Source: Pseudomonadota bacterium
GTDB lineage: Bacteria > Pseudomonadota > Alphaproteobacteria > Rhizobiales > Rhizobiaceae
Assembly (NCBI GenBank): GCA_023422735.1
Contig: JAFAGL010000163.1
Coordinates: 1-14,778 of the forward strand
Direction: 5' to 3'
Length of the DNA: 14,778 nucleotides
In this document: positions 7,191-13,536 of the stretch, one piece after another
Position numbering within the stretch: the stretch's first letter is position 1
Layout of the letters: each line of letters begins with the position of its first letter
The notes under the pieces: generated by a model
Told to the model about the DNA's origin: nothing
The model's database searches: none
The model's input: only the letters and a program-made list of their open reading frames with translations
Position numbers and translations under genes: made by a program

Positions 7191-10076
7191 TTACTGGCAG
7201 GCTTCGCACTCGGGATCGTCGATCGCGCATGCCTTGCCCCAGGCGGCATCCGGATTGACGGTGATCGGCGCCGCGACCGCGGCAACCGTGGCGGAGACGG
7301 CGTTGAGCTTGCCATCCGTGCCTTTCAGGGTCGACTTCTCCACATGCGTCGCCGAGCGCGAGCGCAGGTAATAGGTCGTCTTCAAACCCTTGCGCCATGC
7401 GAGCCGGTAAAGCTCATCCAGCTTCTTGCCGCTCGGATTGGCGAGATAAAGATTGAGCGATTGCGCTTGGTCGATCCATTTCTGGCGGCGCGAGGCGGCG
7501 TCGATCAGCCATGCGGAGTCGATCTCGAACGCGGTCGCATAAAGCGCCTTGAGATCATCCGGCACGCGGTCAATCTGGCCAACCGAGCCGTCGAAATATT
7601 TGAGGTCGGAAACTATCACCTCGTCCCAAAGGCCACGCGCCTTCAGGTCATGCACGAGCTGGGCATTGACCACCGTGAAGTCGCCCGACATGTTCGATTT
7701 CACGAAAAGGTTCTGGTAGCCGGGCTCGATCGATTGCGACACGCCGCAAATGTTGGAAATGGTCGCGGTCGGCGCAATCGCCATCGTGTTGGAATTGCGC
7801 ATACCGGTGGTCTTCACGCGCTGGCGCAAGCTATCCCAATCGAGCGTCGTCGTCTTGTCCATCTCGACGCCCGGACGAGCATCTTCCAGCAGCTTGATGG
7901 AGTCCACCGGCAGAATGCCCTTCGACCACAGCGAACCCTCGAAGCTCGGATAGCGGCCACGCTCGGCGGCAAGATCGACCGAAGCCGAAATCGCATGATA
8001 GCTGATGGCTTCCATCGAACGATCGGCAAAACCCACGGCCTCATCCGAGGCATAAGGAATGCGCAACGTCTGCAAGGCATCCTGGAAACCCATCAGGCCG
8101 AGGCCGACGGGGCGATGCTGCAGGTTGGAGCGGCGTGCCTCGGGGATTGTGTAGAAATTGATGTCGATGACATTGTCCAGCATCCGCATCGCGATGCCGA
8201 CCGTCTTCGCCAGCCGTTCAAGGTCGAGCCCGTTTTCGCTCACATGGTTGACGAGATTGACGGAGCCGAGATTGCAGACGGCGACCTCGTCATTCGAGGT
8301 GTTGAGCGTGATTTCCGTGCACAGATTGGATGAGTGCACCACGCCGATATGACCTTGCGGCGACCGGATGTTGCACGGATCCTTGAACGTGATCCACGGA
8401 TGACCGGTCTCAAACAGCATGGTGAGCATCTTGCGCCACAGATCGAGCGCGCGAACCTTGCGGTGGATGCGCAATTCGCCGGCCTCAGCCTTCGCCTCAT
8501 AGGCTTCATAGGCCTCGCGGAAAGCCTTGCCATAGAGATCATGCAGCTCCGGCGTTTCGTCCGGAGAAAACAGCGTCCAGTCGCCATTCGCATCAACGCG
8601 TTCCATGAACAGGTCCGGCACCCAGTTGGCCGTATTCATGTCATGCGTGCGGCGGCGGTCGTCGCCCGTATTCTTGCGCAGGTCGAGAAATTCCTCGATA
8701 TCGACATGCCAGGTTTCGAGATAGGCGCAGACCGCGCCCTTGCGCTTGCCGCCCTGGTTCACGGCGATCGCCGTGTCATTGGCAACCTTCAGGAAGGGCA
8801 CGACGCCCTGGCTCTCGCCGTTGGTGCCCTTGATATGCGCGCCAAGGCCGCGCACCGGCGTCCAGTCGTTGCCCAGTCCGCCCGAATATTTTGCCAGCAG
8901 CGCATTGTCCTTCACGCCCTTGAAGATGGCGTCCAGATCATCGCCGATCGTCGTCAGGAAGCAGGAGGAAAGCTGCGGCCGTGTCGTCCCCGAATTGAAC
9001 AAGGTCGGTGTCGAGGCCATGAAATCGAAGGATGACAACAGGCCGTAGAATTCGATCGCGCGCGCTTCGCGGTCGATCTCACGGATTGCCAGCCCCATCG
9101 CCACACGCATGAAGAAGGCTTGCGGCAGTTCGAACCGCTTGCTCTTCGTGTGCAGGAAGTAGCGGTCATAAAGCGTTTGCAGGCCCAGATACTGGAAGTT
9201 CAGGTCGCGCTCGGGCTTCAGGGCGGCGCCCAGCCGGACGAGATCGAAGCGGCCAAGCTCAGGGTCGATCAGGTCGGCCTTGATGCCCGCCTTGATGAAA
9301 TCCGGGAAATAGGACGCATAACGCGTCATCATTTCGCCCTGCGTCGCCTGCTCGGGCCGCCCCGACACGAAGGTCAGAGCCTCGCGGCGCAGCCGGTCGA
9401 GCAGCAGCCGGGCAGAAACGAACGTGTAGTTCGGTTCCTGTTCAACCATCGTGCGCGCGGCAAGGATCGGCGCCAGCGAAAGTTCGTCCTGGGTGATCCC
9501 GTCATAAAGATTGCGGCGTGTTTCAGTGAGGATCGACGCGCCGGAAACCGCTTCCAGCCCGCCGCAGGCTTCGGTCACGATCTCGCCAAGACGTGCCTCG
9601 TCGAGCGGCAGGAGGCTGCCATCCTCGGCCTTCACGTTGAAGCGCGGCGCTTCCGAAACCACCGCTGCCTTTTCGGCGGCGCGCTCGCGGTTGCGCTCTT
9701 CGCGGTAAAGCACATAAGCGCGCGCCACCTTGTGATGGCCGTCCCGCATCAGCGCCAATTCGACCTGGTCCTGCACATCCTCGATATGGAACAGCCGCCC
9801 CTCGCCCGCGCGCCGAGTCAGCGCCGAGGCCACCTGCTGCGTCAGCTCCTCCACCACTTCATGCACGCGCCGCGAACCTGCGGCCGTCGAGCCTTCAACC
9901 GCCAGGAACGCCTTGGTCAGCGCCACCGAAATCTTGGACCCGTCGAAAGGTGTCACCGCGCCATTGCGGCGGATCACGCGATAGCCCGGCTCGCTCGGCA
10001 CATGCGCCTCCGGCTGCTGGTGCGTTGGCGGAACCGAAATGGCTCCATTGCTATGAATGGCAGGTGTGGCAGACAT
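7191..10076 (-). CDS. nrdA: Ribonucleoside-diphosphate reductase large (catalytic) subunit R1 with ATP-cones
   Basis: A 961-aa R1 that reduces NDPs to dNDPs. The N-terminal ATP-cone (about 32-127: YRVIRRNGAVTPFDGSKI) is followed by a second, more divergent cone-like block (about 145-234). The catalytic barrel shows SSC (Cys372) and NLCTE (Asn584, Cys586 thiyl, Glu588). Cys601 in VCNLGS pairs with Cys372. APTATISNICG and the radical-path Tyr902-Tyr903 (KTTYYLRSR) are also present. The C-terminal shuttle pair is CEAC (957-960). All catalytic residues are there. The frame stays open to a GTG at 10205, but ATG 10076 (MSATPAI) fits the family length. It overlaps nothing and is 11 bases from nrdB. 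A cobalamin riboswitch lies 133 bases upstream, so B12 should repress it. The ATP-cone implies dATP shut-off. Large minus-strand gene; plus-strand frames opposite it are shadows. Confidence 0.96.
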   Translation of the reverse strand: MSATPAIHSNGAISVPPTHQQPEAHVPSEPGYRVIRRNGAVTPFDGSKISVALTKAFLAVEGSTAAGSRRVHEVVEELTQQVASALTRRAGEGRLFHIEDVQDQVELALMRDGHHKVARAYVLYREERNRERAAEKAAVVSEAPRFNVKAEDGSLLPLDEARLGEIVTEACGGLEAVSGASILTETRRNLYDGITQDELSLAPILAARTMVEQEPNYTFVSARLLLDRLRREALTFVSGRPEQATQGEMMTRYASYFPDFIKAGIKADLIDPELGRFDLVRLGAALKPERDLNFQYLGLQTLYDRYFLHTKSKRFELPQAFFMRVAMGLAIREIDREARAIEFYGLLSSFDFMASTPTLFNSGTTRPQLSSCFLTTIGDDLDAIFKGVKDNALLAKYSGGLGNDWTPVRGLGAHIKGTNGESQGVVPFLKVANDTAIAVNQGGKRKGAVCAYLETWHVDIEEFLDLRKNTGDDRRRTHDMNTANWVPDLFMERVDANGDWTLFSPDETPELHDLYGKAFREAYEAYEAKAEAGELRIHRKVRALDLWRKMLTMLFETGHPWITFKDPCNIRSPQGHIGVVHSSNLCTEITLNTSNDEVAVCNLGSVNLVNHVSENGLDLERLAKTVGIAMRMLDNVIDINFYTIPEARRSNLQHRPVGLGLMGFQDALQTLRIPYASDEAVGFADRSMEAISYHAISASVDLAAERGRYPSFEGSLWSKGILPVDSIKLLEDARPGVEMDKTTTLDWDSLRQRVKTTGMRNSNTMAIAPTATISNICGVSQSIEPGYQNLFVKSNMSGDFTVVNAQLVHDLKARGLWDEVIVSDLKYFDGSVGQIDRVPDDLKALYATAFEIDSAWLIDAASRRQKWIDQAQSLNLYLANPSGKKLDELYRLAWRKGLKTTYYLRSRSATHVEKSTLKGTDGKLNAVSATVAAVAAPITVNPDAAWGKACAIDDPECEACQ

Positions 10077-10078
10077 CT

Positions 10079-10116
10079 TCCCCGTATCCCCGTGCGCTCG
10101 CTGTATGGACGGGGAT
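10079..10116 (-). promoter_or_regulatory. Candidate expression platform at the nrdA ribosome-binding site
   Basis: On the minus strand the ATCCCCGT arm (10116-10109) can pair perfectly with ACGGGGAT (10093-10086) across a 15-base loop. It can equally pair, over 7 bp, with a second copy ACGGGGA (10085-10079) that ends 2 bases before the nrdA ATG and is the best ribosome-binding candidate. The two 7-mers are in tandem, so one arm can choose between hiding the upstream copy or the start-proximal copy. That is what a translational riboswitch output could look like. Pairing with the aptamer itself was not worked out. Confidence 0.4.
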
Positions 10117-10208
10117 TTGCGAGGCATGGGCAGCGGAAACGGGCGCACTGCGTGCCCAAATCGCCACGCGCACCTCCCGAGACACCCCGCCCGGGTTTCG
10201 TACACTTG

Positions 10209-10380
10209 TTACGGCAGGTCTCCTGGCTCGCAGGTCAACGCGGCTGTCACACCTTCCCGACGCCAAAACGCCAGTGGCTCTCCGTGACAACAACTCACTG
10301 CTTACAGTTGCGGGGGCAGCTCCGGCATCGCACCGGCTTCCCTCTTAGCTTCCGAAAGAGAATCTGTCGGAAGACCGTAA
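10209..10380 (-). promoter_or_regulatory. Cobalamin (B12) riboswitch upstream of nrdA
   Basis: On the minus strand all landmarks of the RF00174-type cobalamin aptamer appear in order: GGGAAGCCGGTGCGATGCCG, GCTGCCCCCGCAACTGTAA, GCCACTGG, GTCGGGAAGG and the B12-box region CGAGCCAGGAGACCTGCC. Closing helix P1 is a perfect 6 bp (TTACGG at 10380-10375 with CCGTAA at 10214-10209). The nrdA ATG follows 133 bases after P1. No U-run terminator follows the aptamer, so control is more likely at translation. In bacteria that own a B12-dependent class II reductase, B12 riboswitches are known to repress the B12-independent nrd genes. Confidence 0.95.
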
Positions 10381-10386
10381 CATCTA

Positions 10387-10417
10387 TATCTAGAGACCAG
10401 ATGCAGAATGCGGTCAA
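10387..10417 (-). promoter_or_regulatory. Candidate sigma-70 promoter for the nrdA riboswitch transcript
   Basis: TTGACC (10417-10412) is a good -35 match, and TAGATA (10392-10387) is a partial -10, separated by 19 bases (a little long). A start about 7 bases downstream would fall at about 10380, precisely where P1 of the riboswitch begins; this placement is the main support. CAACA-N3-TGTTG (about 10414-10426) is a short inverted repeat overlapping the -35. I looked for an NrdR box (ACACWATATATWGTGT type) and did not find a convincing one. Confidence 0.35.
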
Positions 10418-10475
10418 CATTTTGTTGCCCGTGAGGAAAATTAAGTCCGGTCAATCAGAAATGCGTTTGGTCCCT

Positions 10476-10484
10476 TGTGGATAA
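10476..10484 (-). promoter_or_regulatory. Consensus DnaA box (TTATCCACA) upstream of the nrdA promoter
   Basis: The plus strand reads TGTGGATAA, an exact consensus DnaA box on the minus strand, about 100 bases upstream of the expected nrdA transcript start and 84 bases past the stop of the small ORF. In E. coli, DnaA boxes in the nrdAB promoter tie expression to replication, so the position makes sense here. There is only one box and no flanking cluster. Confidence 0.45.
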
Positions 10485-10567
10485 CGGTGACAGTTGCGAC
10501 GGCCACTCACGCAGTCCATCGAGCCGCTCCACCAGGGGCGCAGAATCGTGTCGAACTGAGCAGCTCC

Positions 10568-10837
10568 TCACTGATTAGCGGGAACGGTGGCAGCTTCGCC
10601 GACAAAGGCGAGAAACAGGCCGCGGAGTTTGTCGAGGTCGGGATGCGCAATTCCGCGCCGGTCGATCCGGTCGATTTCCACGCGCGCGGCGGCTTCGATG
10701 TCCCGGTCGGTCGAAACAGTCATCAACCAGTCGAGAAACACGGCTTCCGGCGGCGGCAGCGGCGAGATGTGGGCCGGCATCGGTCTGGCACGTCTGACAG
10801 TATCGCGCCCGTTTCCAGCCTTGCAGTCTTCAGCCAT
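10568..10837 (-). CDS. Orphan small protein (89 aa) downstream of a cobalamin riboswitch
   Basis: I do not recognise a family. The protein begins MAEDCKAGNGRDTVRRARPM, a basic and probably disordered stretch. A compact part follows (about 27-80): PLPPPEAVFLDWLMTVSTDR, EAAARVEIDRIDRRG and HPDLDKLRGLFLAFVGE, which reads as two or three amphipathic helices. The single Cys is in the N-terminus; there is no signal peptide or TM segment. Two ATGs are adjacent (10840 and 10837). The second is preferred because AAGGA then lies 6 bases upstream rather than 3. A cobalamin riboswitch ends about 140 bases upstream, so expression should fall when B12 is plentiful. The next unit downstream is riboswitch-nrdA-nrdB, so a role linked to B12-independent deoxynucleotide synthesis is inferred from position only. 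Coding status is supported by the ribosome site and helical pattern, not by homology. Confidence 0.55.
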   Translation of the reverse strand: MAEDCKAGNGRDTVRRARPMPAHISPLPPPEAVFLDWLMTVSTDRDIEAAARVEIDRIDRRGIAHPDLDKLRGLFLAFVGEAATVPANQ

Positions 10838-10941
10838 CATTCGTCCTTCGCGATCTCACAATCGCCGGGGACCGAACTGGTGGTGACGGAGGGAAGCCTC
10901 GGCCCACGCGGTGCTCGCGCGGCACGAATGCTTTGCCTCAT
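10837..10941 (-). CDS. Possible 34-aa leader ORF coupled to the 89-aa gene
   Basis: ATG at 10941 opens a 34-codon frame (MRQSIRAARAPRGPRLPSVT..., ending CEIAKDE). Its TGA (10839-10837) overlaps the adjacent ATGATG start of the next ORF, a layout typical of translational coupling. The product is rich in Arg and Pro and unlike any family I know. Its ATG abuts a perfect hairpin whose loop holds a GGTGG that could act as the ribosome site. It may be a regulatory leader rather than a functional protein, or it may not be translated. Confidence 0.3.
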   Translation of the reverse strand: MRQSIRAARAPRGPRLPSVTTSSVPGDCEIAKDE

Positions 10942-10959
10942 GATCGCCCACCGCGATCA
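10941..10959 (-). promoter_or_regulatory. Hairpin between riboswitch 1 and the leader ORF
   Basis: On the minus strand TGATCGC (10959-10953) pairs perfectly with GCGATCA (10947-10941) around loop GGTGG. The last paired base is the A of the leader ORF's ATG, and the loop is purine-rich like a ribosome site. It is not followed by a U-run, so it is not an intrinsic terminator. A translational expression platform is the natural reading. Confidence 0.4.
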
Positions 10960-10977
10960 GTCGGTTACGTTGATGTC

Positions 10978-11153
10978 CTAGGCTGGTTTCCGGGCTCCAA
11001 AGCAGACCCTACGGGTCGGTTTCGCCACCTTCCCAGGCCATCCGGCCCAGTGGTTTCCTGACGAAACTTTCGCTTTGCTACCGTTGCGGGGGCAGCGCCG
11101 GCATCAAACCGGCTTCCCAATTATCTCCCCGGCAAAAGAGTCGGAGAGCACCT
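10978..11153 (-). promoter_or_regulatory. Second cobalamin (B12) riboswitch, upstream of the small ORFs
   Basis: On the minus strand the order is TTGGGAAGCCGGTTTGATGC, GGCGCTGCCCCCGCAACGGT, CCACTGGGCC, CCTGGGAAGG and the B12-box region GAGCCCGGAAACCAGCC. These are the conserved elements of a cobalamin aptamer in the right order and spacing. The closing stem is imperfect (AGGTGCT near 11153 with AGCCT near 10984-10980), so the outer limits are approximate. The catalytic-core strings are nearly the same as in the nrdA riboswitch, but peripheral stems differ. This points to two established elements rather than a fresh tandem copy. Confidence 0.93.
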
Positions 11154-11319
11154 TGAACGCCGACAAAGAACCACGGAATGGTTGCTGCTGCAAGCACAGC
11201 CCCGTACCAAGCGGCAGCTTCTCTAAAGCGACGTGAAACGAGATTATTTCCAGCGGATAAAAGCACGGCGCATCACGGAACCCCCTCAACGAGGCACAAC
11301 TTCCGGAGATTGAGTTGAA

Positions 11320-11404
11320 TGGTGCGGGTGGTCGGAATCGAACCGACACTCCTTTCGGAACCGGATTTTGAGTCCGGCGCGTCTACCAGTTCCACCACAC
11401 CCGC
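11320..11404 (-). tRNA. tRNA-Leu(CAA)
   Basis: The minus strand folds as a class II tRNA of 85 bases including an encoded CCA. The acceptor stem is GCGGGTG with CACCCGC, discriminator A. The D-arm contains TGGTAGACGC. The anticodon stem-loop is CCGGA-CTCAAAA-TCCGG (anticodon CAA, reads UUG). A long variable arm TTCCGAAAGGAG follows, and the T-arm holds TCGGTTCGATTCCGA. The long variable arm and anticodon make leucine certain. The 166 bases between it and riboswitch 1 hold no supported gene and no clear terminator. The 188 bases upstream hold no obvious gene either. Confidence 0.97.
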
Positions 11405-11601
11405 ACGGTGCAGATCCGCAGCCTCACGACCGGGTAGCTGGGCGCTGCTGTAACGCACTTGCAGCCCGAATTCCAGAGCAAAATTGCTGTCCTTGAGATG
11501 ATCGCGAGGCATCTGGTGTTGACGCCCTGTGCACAGTTGCGCGCATTGCCGCGTTTGAGTTTTCGCTTTAAGCCAGCGAAAACAACCGCAGGATGATCCA
11601 C

Positions 11602-12117
11602 ATGCTGACCGCGCCAGTTGGAAATACACAGAAAACCCTGTCAGTACTCGGTTTTCTGGGCATGGCCATCACGGTTGGAACTGCTGTCGGTTTCCAGGTG
11701 ATCGGCGGCTACATTCCCTGCAAACTCTGCTACGAACAGCGCATTCCATATTATGTCGCGCTGCCGATCGCAGCTCTCGCCATCATCCTGTCCTTTCGGC
11801 GCGGCCCGGCCCTGTTAGCCCGTTTGGCGCTGCTCATCTGCGCAACGCTGATGGTGTATGCGCTGTATCTCGGAGTGTTTCATGCCGGCGTTGAATGGGG
11901 TTGGTGGCCGGGACCAACCGATTGCGGTGTCGCGGTCGATGCCACTTCCGGCACTTCAGGCGGCGTGCTCGATTCGCTGAACAGCGTGGTGCCCCCGTCT
12001 TGCGACAAGGCCGCTTTGCGGGTTCTTGGATTGTCGTTCGCCGGCTGGCAGGCCATTTGTGCCGCAGTGCTTTCCGCTGTCCTTTTACGCGGGGCGTTTG
12101 CCCGCGCTGAAGGCTGA
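11602..12117 (+). CDS. Disulfide bond formation protein, DsbB family
   Basis: A 171-aa inner-membrane protein with four hydrophobic segments (about 13-33, 50-65, 72-93, 142-163). The first periplasmic loop carries the quinone-linked Cys pair PCKLC (Cys40, Cys43), followed by YEQRIPYY, a strong DsbB family signature. The second loop has Cys108 (TDCGV) and Cys134 (PSCDKA), the pair that oxidises DsbA. All four redox cysteines are present, so it should pass electrons from DsbA to quinone and support periplasmic disulfide formation. ATG 11602 is chosen because AGGA lies 8 bases upstream; an ATG at 11593 would add three residues but overlap that site. It is convergent with the HNH gene, 32 bases apart. 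No dsbA is in the window. Confidence 0.93.
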   Translation: MLTAPVGNTQKTLSVLGFLGMAITVGTAVGFQVIGGYIPCKLCYEQRIPYYVALPIAALAIILSFRRGPALLARLALLICATLMVYALYLGVFHAGVEWGWWPGPTDCGVAVDATSGTSGGVLDSLNSVVPPSCDKAALRVLGLSFAGWQAICAAVLSAVLLRGAFARAEG

Positions 12118-12149
12118 GTTCGGAAAGCGATCACCGATCCGGCTTGCGC

Positions 12150-12707
12150 TTACGGCTCCAGTTCGACATCCCAATAAAGATAATCCATCCAGCTTTCATG
12201 CAGATAGTTGGGCGGAAAAAGCCGTCCATTATTGTGGAGATCATGTACGGTTGGCGCATAAGGCTTTTGTTGCGGAAACATCCTGGCTTGCGCCGGCATC
12301 GCGCCGCCCTTGCGCAAATTGCAGGGCGAACAGGCTGCCACGATATTTTCCCAAGTCGTCGTGCCACCGCATCGGCGCGGAATGACGTGATCGAAGGTCA
12401 GTTCGTCGGACGCACCGCAATATTGGCACTGGAAGCGATCGCGCAGAAACACGTTGAAGCGGGTAAAAGCGGGATGTCGTGACGGCTTGACATAGTTTTT
12501 GAGGCAAACCACGCTTGGGAGCCGCATCGAAAACGACGGCGACGATACCGCATGGTCATACTCCGCGACGATGTTCACGCGGTCGAGAAAAACGGCCTTG
12601 ATCGCATCCTGCCACGACCAAAGAGACAAAGGATAATAGCTCAATGGCCGGTAGTCGGCATTGAGAACCAGCGCAGGCAATCCATCCGGGGACACCGCGA
12701 TCGTCAC
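12150..12707 (-). CDS. Stand-alone HNH endonuclease family protein
   Basis: A 185-aa protein with an HNH/beta-beta-alpha-metal nuclease fold in the middle: zinc knuckle Cys94-x2-Cys97 (CQYC), catalytic-type Asp106-His107 (FDHVIPR), Asn121 (ENIVAAC), and the second zinc pair Cys126-x2-Cys129 (CSPCN). The N-terminal segment (LNADYRPLSYYPLSLWSWQD) is typical of a widely conserved bacterial single-domain HNH group of unknown physiological role. The frame extends to an ATG at 12770, but the GTG at 12707 is clearly preferred: GGAGGT lies 7 bases upstream and translation then begins MTIAVSPDG. No restriction, CRISPR, toxin or phage partner is adjacent, so a housekeeping or DNA-processing role is more likely than defence. 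Convergent with dsbB. Confidence 0.9.
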   Translation of the reverse strand: MTIAVSPDGLPALVLNADYRPLSYYPLSLWSWQDAIKAVFLDRVNIVAEYDHAVSSPSFSMRLPSVVCLKNYVKPSRHPAFTRFNVFLRDRFQCQYCGASDELTFDHVIPRRCGGTTTWENIVAACSPCNLRKGGAMPAQARMFPQQKPYAPTVHDLHNNGRLFPPNYLHESWMDYLYWDVELEP

Positions 12708-12848
12708 TAACGCACCTCCCTTCGGGAAAAGCTGTCGATTGACGGCGATAGTGTAAGCCTCAGATGACAAGCCTGTGAAGCAGGCAACATCGCTGAAAAC
12801 CGACGCGAAACGCTATTTTAACCATGTTTTTTCGCCGATGAGGCAACG

Positions 12849-13514
12849 TCACCCGACCGGCAAGGCGTTCCGGCCCCGAATCACCGCGTAATAGGCCCAG
12901 AACAGGCGTGCCGCCGTGGAGCGCCAAGGTGCCCATGATTCGGCGACTTCCAGCAAAGTTTTCGGCGCTGGCCTCGGATCTATGGACAACGCATGTCCAA
13001 CAGCGGTTTGCAATGCTACATCATGCACGGGAAACACATCCGGATGCCCGGCGCAAAACAGAAGATAGGATTCGGCTGTCCAGGGGCCGATACCTGGAAC
13101 TGCCGTCAGTTCCCTGATGGCCGTTTCAGTTGGACGATCGCGTATATCGAGCAGGCTGACGCGACCATCCACACAGGCTTGCGCCAAAGCCCGCAAGGTG
13201 CGCTCTTTCGCGCGCGACTGACCTGCTACGCGAAACACGCCGTCCGAAGTTGTAAGCAGATTTTCAGGCGTCAGCGGATCAACCAGCGATGTGAAACGCA
13301 TCATGATCGCGTCAGCCGAAGCCCGCGACACTTGCTGACCGGTAATGATCTTTGCCAGGCTTGCAAAACCTGGTGGATCAAGCCGCAAAGGCAAGGGACC
13401 AGCCCTGTCTCGAACCGGTTCCAAACGTGGATCGGCTGCAACCAGCGCTTCAAGATCCTCATTCACATGCGCGAGCGTCTCGATATATCGCGGCGACTGG
13501 CTTTTCTTCGTCAT
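12849..13514 (-). CDS. alkA: DNA-3-methyladenine glycosylase II-like (AlkA, HhH-GPD)
   Basis: A 221-aa base-excision glycosylase. The hairpin-helix-hairpin and Gly/Pro-rich loop are seen at LTAVPGIGPWTAESY (136-150), with the catalytic Asp165 in FPVHDVALQ. The upstream helix block FASLAKIITGQQVSRASADA (50-69) is typical of the AlkA/MAG family. It has no N-terminal E. coli AlkA-type domain and no C-terminal iron-sulfur cluster cysteines, which fits the shorter form common in alphaproteobacteria. It removes alkylated purines such as 3-methyladenine from DNA. The ribosome site is weak (TTGGA just before the ATG). It diverges from gluQRS with only 22 bases between the starts, so the two promoters must overlap. 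Same strand as the HNH gene but 141 bases away. Confidence 0.9.
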   Translation of the reverse strand: MTKKSQSPRYIETLAHVNEDLEALVAADPRLEPVRDRAGPLPLRLDPPGFASLAKIITGQQVSRASADAIMMRFTSLVDPLTPENLLTTSDGVFRVAGQSRAKERTLRALAQACVDGRVSLLDIRDRPTETAIRELTAVPGIGPWTAESYLLFCAGHPDVFPVHDVALQTAVGHALSIDPRPAPKTLLEVAESWAPWRSTAARLFWAYYAVIRGRNALPVG

Positions 13515-13536
13515 TGTCCAAGTCTAGCAATGCGCC

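Noticed and set aside
7173..8333. Long plus-strand open frames opposite nrdA and nrdB (up to 386, 326 and 454 codons, covering about 6181-10484)
   Set aside because: They lie antisense to well-defined NrdA/NrdB, have low-complexity Arg/Leu/Ala composition, match no family, and the longest runs through the riboswitch. They are shadows of a GC-rich coding strand.
10077..10205. 43-residue N-terminal extension of NrdA from a GTG at 10205
   Set aside because: It starts at the edge of the riboswitch P1, has Arg/Pro/Cys-rich composition unlike R1 proteins, and would place coding sequence over the candidate expression platform; the family normally begins near MSATP.
10381..10397. Possible NrdR box in the AT-rich stretch before the nrdA riboswitch
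   Set aside because: The sequence (CTATATCTAGA) does not align with the ACAC...GTGT palindrome and no second box at helical spacing is present.
11078..11266. Minus-strand 62-codon frame with a hydrophobic segment between tRNA-Leu and riboswitch 1
   Set aside because: It runs into the conserved core of the cobalamin aptamer and has no ribosome site; more likely 5' leader or promoter DNA than a membrane peptide.
12150..12707. HNH protein as part of a CRISPR, retron or restriction defence system
   Set aside because: No repeats, reverse transcriptase, methyltransferase or other defence gene is nearby, and neighbours are housekeeping; the protein belongs to a broadly conserved single-domain HNH group.
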